DNA from: Amaurobius ferox
Lineage: Eukaryota > Arthropoda > Arachnida > Araneae > Amaurobiidae
Length of the DNA stretch: 64,000 nucleotides
Direction of reading: 5' to 3'
Assembly (NCBI GenBank): GCA_951213105.1
Contig: OX578140.1
Location: forward strand, 115,924,653 to 115,988,652
Of the stretch, positions 1 to 11,690 are shown one piece after another. Numbering within the stretch: the first letter of the stretch is position 1; each line of letters starts with the position of its first letter. Made by a program: the position numbers and the translations under genes. Below the pieces are notes generated by a model, which was not told the DNA's origin, did no database searches, and worked only from the letters and a program-made list of their open reading frames with translations.

Positions 1-1434
1 ATGGCTATGTCAGCTAAACTGATATGCTGAAATGCTGCCATTTATCAAATTCCTTGTCAAGCTAAACCGCTTAAAAGAACATAAAATCTATGCGTAAAAC
101 CAAGAAATTAATTAATGTTATATCGCTAATCATTATTGGATCCCTAGTCATTGGTTTTTTTGTTCCCCCCCTCCCTCCATTATTTAAAAGTGTTCTTCAG
201 TTTTCGATTTGGATTCCTTTGAATCCTCTTATATTAATAAAAACTCCAAAAATCAAGTTAATAATTTATCGATAAGTCCATATTTCTCCGAGGTACAACA
301 TGACTCCTTCTAATCTTTTGTATCTTTGAGTCCATATTCTCTGTCTTTTGTTTTCTTGTTAGCGTCTCACGTTCCCTATTTCCTTGTTTTTTAAGCTTTC
401 TATTTTCATTTCCCTTTGGTGCCACTAGGTGACGCCTCTATATTAAGGTATCGTTGAACCACTTCAGTTTGGTTGACATAGCCTTGCGCTTATTTGGTAG
501 CTCAGGCTCAGACTTTTTGCATTAAAGAAGGAAATCCAGCTGATTTCCAAAACATACGGAAGCTTATTTTTACTAAACTTCCACTACATTTTAAATTATA
601 AAGCATTCCATTAGTAATGTGTATAACCACACACATACACAAACCTCACGCTAAAATGATTGCCTATTGCTGATGAAAACTGTTTAGCTCATTTTACATG
701 TTTATCTCAGTCACATAGCTTTCCCAATGCATTTACTATACATTATAAGGAATGTTAAACTTTGTAATTTGCCAAAAATTTGATTTTGAAAATTCGAAAC
801 CTGAGCTCTAAATGTGAATCACGTTTTAATAAATGTTTTAGACATTATCGTTCATTGTAAGGAATGTAAAAGGATTAATCAAATTGTAAAATTCCCGTGT
901 GTAAATCCATCGAAATTACTAATTCGAATTCTTAATTCTGTTATAAAATTTCCATTCATGTATACTATGCTTTATAGAGAACATAGAAAAGGGTATCAGT
1001 CTATATCTAATCATGATTTATTCCTACGATTTCTAAAAAGTAATTGTTTTCTTAGTCTCTTTCATTAGAAATCCTAAGGATTGTTAGTAAGATCAAATTC
1101 CAACAGAAATTATCACTGACAGCTCTTAAGTAATTCGGAGACAAATATCTGGAATACTAAAAAAGGAAATCGATCTGCTAGTATCCAGGGATATAACGCA
1201 TTTGTCTTAATTTGAGGGGATAACGAAAGTGGGATAGCGCTGTTCCACCACCAGCTGGATGAGGATATAAAAGACTGAATTGTAGTAGCCGCTTAATATT
1301 TTTCATACATTTATATTTCATATTGTTTAGTGCTATTTCTATTATAAACAGAATCATACATATTTTTATAAGCTTTCTTTCTCAAGTTATTATTATTTCA
1401 TTTTGTTTGTTTTTGCAAAAATCCTTAAATTATT
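1..1434. other. AT-rich non-coding DNA
   Basis: No gene, RNA or recognisable repeat is visible. A 61-codon hydrophobic open frame at 90-275 and an 84-codon frame at 814-1068 have no recognisable domain. They look like chance frames in AT-rich DNA. Confidence 0.6.
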
Positions 1435-2712
1435 TTTTCACACTGAAATTTTTGAGATACGGCTAAGTGGTACAAGTTAAAGTTACCAACTCTTAAGAGT
1501 GTTCAACAAACTCCCTCCAACATCAATGCACTAAGAAGGCGACTTTTCCAAAGATTAAATACTTCAAGCCATCCATTTCTGGAAATCGATGAAAAATATG
1601 CTTTTATAGCCTCATCAATATCATCTTCGACCGACGCCCATATAAGATTTTTTTAGATTAAAAATAGCCAAAAGTCATACATAGCAAGATCAGGAGAGTA
1701 GGGTGGATGTTCTATCACTTTGGTGTTTTTTTCTTGTTCAAGAAATTCGACTGTCATTCTTGCTGAATGAGAAGGTACATTTTCATGGTGAAGCATGAGT
1801 CCCCCAACATTCATTTGCTGAAGAATGTCTGGAAGACACTGATGGTGTACCAATTAGCTGTAACTGTTTTTTGTCCCTCTAGCTTTATGACTTTGACCAG
1901 CCCTGCACTTCTGAAGAACACGGTATGTGTATATTACTTTTTTCGTTGCCCGTTGTCTTTTCACCATTGTTGGTTTGGGGTCATATTCAAAGACCCATAC
2001 TTTACTTTCTTGACGTGTTGGTACGTAAAGAAACGGTATGTTCGTTTCATCACCAGTTAGGGTTTTAGAAGCAATGCGGTGTCCACCATCATTAAGTAAT
2101 TTTATGGTTTCTTTCTTTACTGATTCTGACATGCTCCACTTTTTGGTGTTCTGTTAAATTATGGGGGACTCAACGACAAACTAATTGTATCATATGCAGT
2201 TCTTCATGAATAATTTTATGTATAGCTGCGGATCCAATGTTAAGTTCATTCTATATCATTTGGTAGATACAGCGATTATCATCGATTACCATTTTTCGAA
2301 TGGCCGACACATTTTCTGGGAACACAGCTGACAAAGGTCTTCCTGTGTATATGTTCTTCATCCAGGACAGAATTTCGACCTCTTATGCACTCGGTAAACT
2401 ATTTGAATACTTTGCCCGAGATGGAGCATCATTTCCATATGCTAATTGTAGATGTTGAAGGCATTCTTCTTGATTTAGTCCCACTTTAAAATCTTAGAAA
2501 ATCATAGCTCGATAATGCTCTTGCCATTTTCTCTCCATTTTCACTCCATTTTCTTTCTTTTCAAAACTTATTCTACGATAGTTGAAGTGTAATTGTTGTC
2601 ACAAATTATCGTCTACGGACATAAAAGACTTGAAATTTAAATATCCGACCAATAATTTTTTTTTCTAGCGCATATCGTCTGCCTCTGTCTCAAAAATGTC
2701 TGTATGACCCCC
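1435..2712 (-). mobile_element. Decayed mariner-family DNA transposon
   Basis: The element is about 1.27 kb, the usual mariner size. Imperfect terminal inverted repeats are visible near 1441-1465 (core AAATTTTTGAGATA) and, reversed, near 2680-2706 (core CATTTTTGAGACA). Between them the minus strand carries the transposase remnant listed separately. Ends are placed to within about 10 bp because a TA duplication cannot be fixed by eye. Confidence 0.8.
1653..2132 (-). pseudogene. Mariner transposase, C-terminal two thirds, inactivated
   Basis: This is the DDD catalytic region of a mariner-type transposase, an enzyme that would cut and paste its own element at TA sites. The first open segment (2132-1854) carries the TGDET motif with the first catalytic Asp and the family block VPTRQESKVWVFEYDPKPT. 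It is interrupted by an in-frame TAA. In the same frame the second segment (1853-1653) continues with HHENVPSHSA, where the usual catalytic HDN is HEN, so the second Asp is replaced by Glu. It then carries the PPYSPDLA...YDFWLF block with the third Asp. Coding-like sequence continues upstream to about 2560 in broken frames and would hold the DNA-binding half. The family call is secure. The internal stop and the altered catalytic residue show that it is dead. Confidence 0.92.
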
Positions 2713-3234
2713 GTATCATGAAAACGAATTCTTTATTTTATTATTGTAAAACTGACATGCAATAAATAATGTAGTAAATAATAATAATAAAAATTAACTC
2801 CAAACTTCACAGATTGCTGTGAAGTAAGATATAAAAGTTAACAAACTATATTAATGCCATGAATCTTGAAAAATAAATAAACTTCCTAATTATTGTAACG
2901 AACGCAGGTAATGGCCGAGCCATTTTTCCAAAACAAGAACGACACGTGTTTCACGGTCAAGTTTACCGTTAGTAGCTCTTCACTGATAAATAAATCTGAT
3001 GTTGGCGGCAGATAACTTTCCCTACAAACTCAAATCGATTTCCTCTTTACTTTTTAATAATTCATTAAATTGAGTTTAATTGCACAAAATAACTGGAATA
3101 AGAATTATTTGAAATAACACTGAATTTCCAAGTAAATGTTAATGCATTAAACCATAACGTTTAATGATAACTCTCAAATTAACAATAAAACTAAAGAATT
3201 AATATAATTAATTATAAATGCATATTTTTCCACA
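2713..3234. other. AT-rich non-coding DNA
   Basis: I see no gene. The segment has slightly higher GC at 2890-3020 but no recognisable motif. It abuts the target-site duplication of the 5S-headed SINE. Confidence 0.5.
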
Positions 3235-3609
3235 ATAATTGTCATTTTTCCAATGGCCAGGCATTGACTCTTTCATCTTCGCCTATACATCGGTCAGAAC
3301 AGTGAACCTCTTAGCCGTCAAATGACGTTGCCCCAGCGCACCACTGGGGGTGGGGACACATTGTGTCCAACAACACAAACATCCATGTCTTACGTGGGAC
3401 TCCAACCCACAACGTGGCGGCCGATCAATCGCTAGAAACGGCCGCCTTGACCGTTCGGCCACCACTTCGACTGAAATGAGCCAACAGTACGCGGTGTTCC
3501 CAGGTGGTCACCCACCCAAGTACTAACCGCGCCCGATGCTGCTTAACTTCTGTGATCTAACGAGAACTGGTGTTTTAGGCACGGTAGAGCCGTTGGCTCA
3601 TAATTGTCA
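3235..3609 (-). mobile_element. 5S-headed composite SINE with target-site duplication (type 1)
   Basis: A 355-bp retroposon (3245-3599) is flanked by the direct repeat ATAATTGTCA at 3235-3244 and 3600-3609. Read on the minus strand it begins with a 118-bp 5S rRNA-like head (3597-3480). A tRNA-like segment follows, with an A box TGGCCGAACGG (plus-strand 3451-3461) and a B box GGTTGGAGTCC (3397-3407). A unique body follows and ends in GGAAAAA at the 3' TSD. A 5S head and a tRNA-like block together give two possible internal RNA polymerase III promoters. The structure fits the 5S-derived SINE class with a hybrid 5S/tRNA head. The element sits in the end of an older MITE copy. Confidence 0.85.
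3480..3597 (-). rRNA. 5S rRNA-derived sequence (SINE head, not a free 5S gene)
   Basis: The 118-bp sequence matches metazoan 5S rRNA from the GCCAAC start to the TTGGC end. It includes the internal control region AGCAGCATCGGGCGCGG and TAGTACTTGGGTGGGTGACC. It is about the normal 5S length. It lies inside a TSD-flanked element with no immediate oligo-T terminator, so I treat it as part of a SINE. The 5' portion carries more differences from a typical 5S than the 3' half. Confidence 0.85.
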
Positions 3610-3815
3610 ATTTAGAATTGCGCAAAATATAAGTTTATTGGGTAGCTCGAAATATTTTGACATGTTGTAATCCTGAGAAGCGCCACTTGTACAATTCAAC
3701 GTTCAATTTATGTGCGGTGGATATTGTACATAATTTTTTTCACTGTGAAAGAAGTAAATTAATTGCATTATGTATAAAAAGTCATGTTCTGTCCACATGA
3801 AATTTTCAGTTAGAA
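3605..3815 (-). repeat. End fragment of the M-family MITE
   Basis: The segment contains the conserved end block (reads as AAGTAAATTAATTGCATTATG) next to a GTCATG...CCACAT motif. The same block ends the full-length copies elsewhere in the window. The 5S-headed SINE interrupts this copy. Confidence 0.6.
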
Positions 3816-4400
3816 AGAGACATTTTAAACATGTTTAATTTTATTTTATGAAATAATATTAATACTTAAAACATTATATCTTCTTGTAATTAACTTGAAC
3901 TAGGCGCCATTGATTTACAATTCATTCTTCTTATCGAATTGCGCTAGCTTGCCTGTTTGAAGGATAATATATTATATAAAAGTACTTGACAAACTAATAT
4001 ATCAAGCACAGTTTAATGTCATAGCATGATCAACTGTCTGCTAGGAAATTCCATTTCCCTGAAATCAATTCAAAGAATTTAATATAAGCTAATATCGATC
4101 AAACTTGGAACAGCCATAAATTACCTAAAACTTCGCATTACAAAGAATATATTTGCCTCTAAATCTTCAATATTTCTTATTTATTAATTTTCTTGCTGAA
4201 ATAAAAATTTGACATGCAAAGAAGGTATGCATTTATGCAATATTAAATTTAGAAAAAATATATTCCGATTATCGAATATTATAAATGAGGTTCGCATAAA
4301 GATATCTCCATGATTTAAAGAATAAAGTCAAAATCCGTACGATAAATAAACTCTAAAAGAGTTTTAATGATGTTGTGTAGAGTGTTAAACTTTATTATGG
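3816..4400. other. AT-rich non-coding DNA
   Basis: No gene or repeat recognised in this stretch. Confidence 0.5.
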
Positions 4401-4404
4401 CTGA

Positions 4405-4485
4405 AATTAAGAAATACCCAGGACCAAGGATCGAACCGTAGAATCTGAAGTTGTGTGCAAGCATGCTACTAGATACACCACTCTA
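4405..4485 (-). mobile_element. tRNA-derived SINE head
   Basis: On the minus strand the segment reads as a tRNA-like promoter. An A-box-like block GGTGTATCTAGTAGC (plus 4465-4480) precedes a consensus B box GGTTCGATCC (plus 4428-4437). The spacing suits a polymerase III type 2 promoter. It resembles the head at 7411-7495, so both belong to one SINE family. No tRNA cloverleaf could be completed. Confidence 0.65.
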
Positions 4486-4609
4486 AATCATGTATGAAAT
4501 GTCTTTAAATCGCCTTTCATTCTCCCTCTTAAAGTGCAATCTGAGCACATTTTAGTTAGGGATCCAATTTTACACTCTTCGGCTTAATTTCATCTGAAAA
4601 TATCTGTCG

Positions 4610-4685
4610 GCCAAAATCAGGAATGAAACCCAGATATCTTGCATTTCACCTACGTAAGCTACTCTAACTATGTGTACAATTTTAG
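4610..4685 (-). mobile_element. Degenerate tRNA-SINE head
   Basis: The minus strand shows a weak A-box-like TAGCTTACGTAGG followed by a B-box-like GGTTTCATTCC. It lies just downstream of the copy at 4405-4485 and looks like an older member of the same type. Confidence 0.4.
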
Positions 4686-4711
4686 TGAATTGCCTTGATT
4701 AGCATAAATGC

Positions 4712-5405
4712 ACTATATGACCAAAAGCATTATAGTAGACACCTGTTATTCTTTACACAAACTTTAACTTGGAATATATTAATATCAAGCTACTCCACCA
4801 TTTGCTTTTTTGCTATTCCACAACTTATTTCTCTGCTACTCCACCATTTATTTCGTTGCTACTCCACCATTTGACAACAGCCTTGATTCTTCTGGGAAGA
4901 CATTCCACTAAAATGTGAAATGTTAGTGTAAGAATTCACTTCGTTTTTTCTGCAAGAATATTACTAAGATCAGTGAGTGATGATAAGTGATCTGAATTGA
5001 CTTGCAATTGACGTTCCAATAAACCCAAAAGTTTCCGACGAGGGGGAGATCAAAATTCTGTGAAGGCTAATGAAATCTTTAAACACACCTTCCACCAAAC
5101 CATTCTTGTACAGGTCTGAATGTCTGAATATGTGAACAGAGTCATTAACATTTTGATAGAGAATAGGTCTCTTCGAATTTTGGTTGTAAACGAGAATTAT
5201 GTAGAATGTCGTTATAACCCCCCAATGATAAGATTCCCAAATACTAGAAATAGAGGGACTAACCTGAACCACATAAACAACCCAAGATCATTATACCGTC
5301 TCCATTACCCTTAATAGTTGGCACAACACATTCTGATAAGTAGCGTTCAATTAGCATTAGTGAAATGCAAACTCATTGGACTTGGCGACAGGTCTTACCA
5401 ACTTT
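4712..5405 (-). mobile_element. Decayed Tc1-superfamily DNA transposon
   Basis: The left end reads CACTATATGACCAAAAG, close to a terminal motif of a TA-target DNA transposon family known from fish and arthropods. The minus strand then carries scattered coding similarity to the C-terminal half of that transposase. A frame at 5272-4970 retains an LYQNVNDSVH segment that aligns with the usual FQHDNAPVHKA catalytic block, followed by KNGLVE. The TACTCCACCATTT motif recurs around 4790-4870 as a short local repeat. Frames are broken and the right end is not identifiable, so the extent is approximate. Confidence 0.6.
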
Positions 5406-7405
5406 GGAGAATAAGTGGTAGGAATAAGTGGAAATTGAAAAAGTAGTAGGAATTTGAAAAAAATTATATTTCCCTAAAGAAATTATAATTTTAATTAAAC
5501 ATTTAGTTGTCACATTTGTTTATAATTTTATGTTAAAATATAATACATCCACAATTTTCACCATAATACTCCAAATAAAAAACAATGTTGGTAAGGTACT
5601 GCGTCTTCTTAAACACTCCACCAGAGGCGCTGCAATTACTTTTATTCAATCGAATGCGATCACTTTACTATAGATCGACCCAACTGTACACTTACGGACT
5701 TTTCCTTACGAAGAAAATGAAATGCATAAGAACGTACCGAATAACCATGTAAAATAGCATAAGTTTAATTCCTGTTTATTAGAATTTACTTGTCTTTTAG
5801 GGGTGCAAAGGGCCTCTATAGTGTCTCCATCACAACGGCTTCAACAGAAGAGAAAAAGATCGACAGTATTTACAAAATTGTATTTTTCCAAACATATCCT
5901 CATGAACAATTTTTATGATCATTATAAGCTATGAAAAATGACGAAGGCTTTTTGGATTATTATTTATCGTGCTCGTTTTTAACGAATAATTCATCTTCTT
6001 ATTATGAGATGTAAAATAGTCTCTGTTAATTCCAATTAATTTTCTTATACTACAGAATATATGAGATGTAAAATAGTTTCTGTTAATTTTAATTCATTTT
6101 CTCATACTATAGAATATGTAGTAAAAAAAGCAGAGTTACTAGTTTTGTGTTAATGGCGTCTTTAGCCCCTTGGAGAGGGGGAGTTTTCCCCAAATGGTAT
6201 AGAGTTTTCAAATTTTTTCTAGCAAAATTTGCACAAAAAATATAAAAAAAAATCACAGTAAGCTAAAAATGGTTTCTACTTAATAATGGTTCAGAGTCGT
6301 GTTGAGCCACACTTCAGTTAAATAAATAATGCAGCTACAATTAAATTTCTTAGAAAAAGGTGCATTCGTTCATATTGAATATCGTGTTCACATTCCACAT
6401 ACACACACACACTCACATATGCACGCACAGAGAGCAAACGAGAGAGAGAGAAAGAGAACAGTTTCTTGAAGAGTCTCTTGAACAGTTTCCTCAGTTCAAA
6501 TTACGTTCTGATGGAGTTTTGTTGTCAAAATTGTTGTTCCGATAATTATTCATTGTATTTCATGGAAATATGCGTGTTTTATTGTCAACATTTGAATTCA
6601 AAAGATTTTGAGGATTCAATATCTACAGTAACGTAAAAAATAAAAAATAAATTGGAACCTTCATTAATACCACCCATTTAATAAACTGTTCATTTCGAAA
6701 CAAAGTATTTTTATAATAAAACTGAAACATTCCTTCACTAAGTTGGGAGAACTCCATTTTTAGTAAAACATTTTGAAGATTAATATTTTCATAAAACATC
6801 TTTATGTCTATAAAATTACTTTGGTTTGAAATATAAAAGGCGATTATTAATTGAAAACAAATCCGGTTTGATGGAAACGTACTTGAAATATTCTTTTCGA
6901 TAAAATGTTTTCATAGAATAAAGTTTAAAGAATTAAGTATTTAAAACACTTTGATTCAAAAGAAGTAGTTTTTATTCATAGTGCAGTACTTGGGAATAAA
7001 TTCATAATAGCATTACACTTCAGTATAATATGTTTTAACACCTAACTTTTGTCAAATATTTGTTTTAAAAGTTATTTAAAATCCTCGTTAACACCATTAT
7101 CTTTGTGCGTGCTTAAAAAAAAATTCAACTTATTTTATTTTAAAGAATTGTTTTTCAAACTTATCCATTATATTTTAATGAATAAGTTAAAGTTTATTGT
7201 ATTTACAAACAATAAACTTATACTTTAGTTTTGTCTTTTAGTTTTAACTTTGCAAAGAATACATTGTCTTGTAACACCAGGATAATGTAATTACTTACAT
7301 TTACATAACAATTCCATTGGTATATTTATTTGCAATCGCGCTTTTTTGACGTCGTATCAATGAACATAAATTCAATACAATTTAAAAAGGTCACTTCAAG
7401 CAATT
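5406..7405. other. AT-rich non-coding DNA
   Basis: I see no gene. A short direct duplication occurs near 6002-6116, where an AGATGTAAAATAGT...CTGTTAATT block appears twice. Short CA and GA microsatellites lie at 6400-6455. The rest is featureless. Confidence 0.55.
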
Positions 7406-7410
7406 TTTTA

Positions 7411-7495
7411 CATGGCTGGAGTGGTGTAGCTGATAGCAAGCTTGGGCGCAATACGAGAGATGGAGTTCCAATCTCGAGTTTGGTCTAGTGTGATT
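7411..7495 (+). mobile_element. tRNA-derived SINE head
   Basis: GAGTGGTGTAGCTGATAGC provides the A-box region, and GAGTTCCAATCTC about 40 bp later is a B-box variant. The layout and bases match the minus-strand copy at 4405-4485. No clear 3' tail or TSD was found. Confidence 0.6.
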
Positions 7496-8490
7496 TTTAA
7501 GTTAACAGAAAACTAATACTTATTTTCCAATCTACAAATGAAATTTTATTTTTCCATCTAACGTAAACGCATTTTTGTTCTCATTATATATGAATAAAAT
7601 TGCAATTTCTATTATATAGTGTCTTAGTATTAAAACTAAAACTGAACATTAAATCCAATATAAAAGGAGCATTATTTAAAAAAAATAATCAATATTATAT
7701 AAGGATGAACATTGATGTAATTTTTTAGGATTCAGGCATTTAAAGCAACATCTAGTTTAATAAAAGCAAGAAAGTTTTCAAGTACATCACCATTCGTGGC
7801 CCTTGTTTTGCGGTTTTTGCTATTCGCCATTGCAATAATTAGTGTGCACAAAATTTCAAATAATTCAAATATTTACTAATTGAAATATTTTAGTTTATTT
7901 TCATATAAATTAAATATTTAAGACTCAGAATGGCTTATTTATGGTTTTCCCTGAATGACTTTCCTTCCTCAATGGCTGTCCTTTCTCAATGGTATTCACT
8001 TCCCATATCAATTCTATTTTACATACCCTAACGTCTCACTGGACTAATGCATTTCCTTGTGAACTTATATGTAGTGCAATATTAACATGTATCGATACTG
8101 TGTATCGAAACATATCGTTTTGTTATGTACTCATAGTATACCAATATCGTTATTCACCATATCGATGGGTCGTATTGATGTCATCAATAGTTAGAGCCAG
8201 AAAATTTTAATTTTTAATAATACAAACATACTTGGATTGATTTGGGTTTCACTTAAAAATAAAGCCCCCGGTATACGCAGTTCTTTCATACATAAATGAA
8301 AGAAAAAAGTGTCAAAATATTCCAATTAATTCCTATCCGGGAGTCGAAAGCATCAACCAAAAAAAGGATTTAAGGTAAACATTTTAATGTAAGATGAAAA
8401 CTTTCGAACATCTACAAGACAGCTGGCTGATTCTGTGTCCAAAATATTATATGGATTATATGTCCCATAGACCAGCTGAATACATACTAT
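7496..8490. other. AT-rich non-coding DNA
   Basis: No gene is recognised. The 73-codon open frame at 7989-8210 has no recognisable domain. Confidence 0.5.
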
Positions 8491-8494
8491 ATTT

Positions 8495-8615
8495 ATGTTC
8501 TCTACATACATAGTGTAATATATTGAGGCGGGATCAAAAATTCAAAATCGAATTTTTGACGGAAAAGTACTTTTCAAGCATCTCTCAAATCAATATAACG
8601 TTCTTGAAGTGATGC
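8495..8615 (-). repeat. M-family MITE terminal fragment
   Basis: The fragment contains the degraded MITE end: the terminal block, then the AATTCAAAATCGAATTTTTGACGG block and the CAAGCATC motif. A short GTGTGTG run follows at the usual place. Only about 120 bp remain. Confidence 0.55.
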
Positions 8616-8995
8616 GTGTGTGTATGTATAGAAATATTTACATAACTCCCAGGAGAGTTGGCCATAATATTAATCTGTCTGCCAGCAGGCAAGATGGTGC
8701 TTCCTTTGTTTAATTTGTTTTCTCTCTTTTTATTTCTATTCTCCAGTGTTTGGTCCGGCCTTTATATTTCTTTATGGAACTGAAGTTCAGAAAACATTAT
8801 AGTCGTATGTGAATTGCTCCTGACCCGGACGAGAATCTCAGTTTGCATACAAACCAATTCTCTATGTTTTTCTTGAATGTTTTCAATGTTTCCGAAGTGT
8901 TTTCTTATTGCCTGTTTTAAATTCTTAACATATTTAGGTGGGATTATCCTCCGTGTGCTGTGTACATTCTCTCTCCCCTTATATATATATATATA
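8616..8995. other. Unassigned non-coding DNA
   Basis: The sequence is somewhat richer in GC than its surroundings and ends in a short (AT)n run at 8980-8998. No family is recognised. Confidence 0.4.
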
Positions 8996-8999
8996 TATA

Positions 9000-9430
9000 C
9001 AAGATCAAGATCATTAAAAAAACCGCATATCTGTATCTTTAAAATTGAGCGACTTATATTTAATTGAACATCGTGAATGGGAACCCTATATCAAATTAGA
9101 AATGTAAATATATGATATATCACAAAAAAGATAAAACTTTATGAAAATACACAGGATACCCAACCGCGTAGTGAGTACCACTGCTTTATATGTTCTCTGT
9201 CTGTGCAATGCTTTATTTAGATGCATTTGTGATAAAAAAATTTAACACATACTAACGTATTTTTGATCTAAACAATTTCCATCGTCAATTTTTTATGATC
9301 CCTATTTTCACTGATGAAATACCCCTTTAACATGGTACGGAAAAGTGGCATAAGGCAGATTTTTTCCTTTACCATAATTCAGTTGATTTTAAAGATGCAG
9401 ATATGCAGTTATATTAATGATCTTGTTGCA
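9000..9430. mobile_element. Short MITE with about 45-bp terminal inverted repeats
   Basis: The left end (9001-9050) has AAGATCATT, CGCATATCTGTATC and TTTAAAATTGA in order. The right end (9380-9428) carries the same blocks inverted, ending in GATCTTGTTG. The element is about 430 bp with no coding capacity, typical of a non-autonomous DNA transposon. No second copy is seen in the window. Confidence 0.65.
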
Positions 9431-9958
9431 TTAACAATAAAAATTTTCTGATTGACCAAATTTGCATAAGGAGGTCGTATAAAAATTTAAAATGTGTATC
9501 TTTTTGAAAATGAATGGGAGAACTATTTTCATTAATATAGTCTTATTTCCTACCTTATTTTCAACATTTTCGCAATATACATTGCCCACTTATCTCCAAC
9601 AGGTAAAGAATTAAAACGCGTTTCAATCTTTTTTCAATCCTGTATAGGACCACGTGTAAATCACGATGCATTCAAGTGCACACGCTTAAAATAACCGTTT
9701 AAAAAGTGTTGTTTACTTGCTATTAGTAGGATGCATGGTGAGCATGCACAGTTAAAGAACAGTCGTCTCGTCCTGCTACATTTTAATAATTGAAATTGTG
9801 AATCTTCAAAGCTTTGTGCAATTTCACGACTGTAAAGTTTTCAATTATTGCAAAATTCCATTTATTCTATTTATTGCAGTTTCGATTAAAATTGATAGCA
9901 TAATTCCGGCAAATGTTGATTTCGCTCATTAGGAATGGAGAATGGACTTCGCTTCGCC
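9431..9958. other. AT-rich non-coding DNA
   Basis: No gene or recognisable repeat. Confidence 0.5.
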
Positions 9959-9959
9959 C

Positions 9960-10605
9960 GTCTACATCATAATGGAGTATAATGTTCAGCAGAATGTTAC
10001 TTGGCTCGGTGATTGGTCTATTTAACCGAACCATTTAAACCTTGTTAATTTAAAGTTAACATAAGTTGTAACGGAACTTAGGGTAATAATAACAAAAGAT
10101 TATTCAGACCTCACACTTGGTCATCCATTTGGTGAACTGGGTGAATAATTCAGTAAAATATCGGCAACTTGGCGATATCTGGCTGCTGATTGATGAAAAT
10201 ATAGTTAAAATTGCAAAAATGACGCTAAATAATTGAAAACGACTCCAAATTGATAAATTAATTATACCAATATTTTAAAATATAGACAGCATTGATTATT
10301 TCGCATACTATGAATATTGATATAGTCAATTTAGAGTTGCATGTAATATAGGTTAATTTGGTACTCAAAATAATTTTAGATGCCATCACCCAGAAAACCG
10401 TCAAATGTCAGTTGTTGTTGATTGTTGAAACCCAGACCGTCCGACCTACCAGAAAGGTGTAAGCGTCAAATGTCAGTGTACTTTTCGACGTTACATAAAA
10501 ATAAACATTATGCCTTAGATCTTGTCCATTATTATTTCGTATTGAAAGAAGTAAATTACTTGCATTATGTGAGGAAATTCATGTGCTGCCCACGTCAGAT
10601 ATTTT
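9960..10605 (-). repeat. M-family MITE, variant 2, partial
   Basis: The segment at 9990-10125 is the reverse complement of 41281-41420. Shared blocks include CTCGGTGATTGGTCTATTTA and the GACCTCACAC motif. It continues with the GGCGATATCTGG and AATGACGCTAAATAATTG blocks of the family and ends in the TTGCATTATG...CCCACGTCAGAT terminus. Confidence 0.65.
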
Positions 10606-10721
10606 TACAGAGTATTACAAAATACAACGTAAATACACTTTTATGCATTAATAAATTGCTACTAACTACATAAAGTTAATTTCCTTTTTTGCCCTTACAT
10701 AAAGTATCATTTCAAGTTTCA

Positions 10722-11533
10722 TTTTTACTTTCCCTGCAATACATGGTAATGTACAGGGGGAAAGTATTGGAATCATGTCGAAAATCACAACTCGAGTTTT
10801 CGACGTATCTACAGGTTTCAAAATCCTAGAATACGCAAAAACTATTTTTAGCGTGACGTCTGTGTGTGCGTCTGTCTGTCTATCTGTCAGTGCAGTGTAT
10901 GTATCCACTCTAACTCAAAAACTAATGGACAGAATTTTATAAAATTTGGTAGGTAAGACCCTTGGGTGTGGTTCTGGTGCTGATTAGTTTTTGGTACAAT
11001 TCGGAAAAAAGAACCCGCCTTTTTTTGCGAAATGGTCTACATAAATCTCATGTATTCACTCTAGCTGAAATACAAATTGACCAAATTTCACAAAATTTGG
11101 TAGATAAATCACATGTGGGATACTCTGATTCTGATTAGATTTTGGTACGATTCGGAAAACAACAACCTGCCTTTTTTTTACCAAATGGCCATCAAAAATT
11201 GCCAATATCCAAAAAAAGACTACGTATGTTCAAATGTATCAATTAAATGCTTGTTTTATACGTAATTTTTGACGAGGAAAAGAATAAGAACAACTCTATT
11301 ACTCTAGGACTAACCGTTCTCAAGATATTTGAGATTTTTCGCATTTTTTATGCCACCTTTGGAAAAATGTCCAATTACCACATAAAAGCAGAAACTGAAT
11401 TAAAAATGCAAATTTAGTGTAATTTTGTGCTTTTGTGCAATTAAACTCAATTTAATGAGTTCTTAAAGAAATAAAGAAAAAATGAATTTGAGTCTGCAGG
11501 GTAAGCCATGTGCTGCCCACATCAGATTTTTTT
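10722..11533 (-). repeat. M-family-related MITE copy
   Basis: The copy opens with TTTTACTTTCCCTGCAATAC, the inverted terminal motif of the family. The TCGAAAATCACAACTCGAG and GTGACGTCTGTGTGTGCG blocks follow. It ends with the conserved CATGTGCTGCCCACATCAGA motif. The interior is more diverged than other copies and holds an internal duplication of an ACAAAATTTGGTAGATAA-like block (10936-10955 and 11088-11106). Confidence 0.65.
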
Positions 11534-11690
11534 GTTATGTTGCATCGAAATCACGGCAAAGATTTATGTTTATTTACATAAAAATTTTGTAATCATATTT
11601 TGTTATCATATTTTATTTGTTATGTTTGCATCGAAATCACGGCAAAGATTTATGTTTATTTACATAAAAATTTTGTAATCATATTTTATC
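11534..11690. repeat. Two-copy direct repeat, period 85 bp
   Basis: A block starting GTTATGTTGCATCGAAATCA at 11534 recurs at 11619 with only a few differences over about 72 bp. It directly follows the MITE terminus. Confidence 0.85.

Noticed and set aside
90..275. Small hydrophobic peptide, possible membrane or signal peptide
   Set aside because: A hydrophobic composition follows from T-rich DNA. There is no supporting context.
3480..3597. A functional 5S rRNA gene
   Set aside because: It is enclosed with another 237 bp inside a target-site duplication, diverges in its 5' half and lacks a terminator. The copy at 19157-19274 has the same enclosure.
4405..7495. Genuine tRNA genes at 4405-4485 and 7411-7495
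   Set aside because: Promoter boxes are present but no acceptor stem or full cloverleaf can be formed. They are SINE heads.
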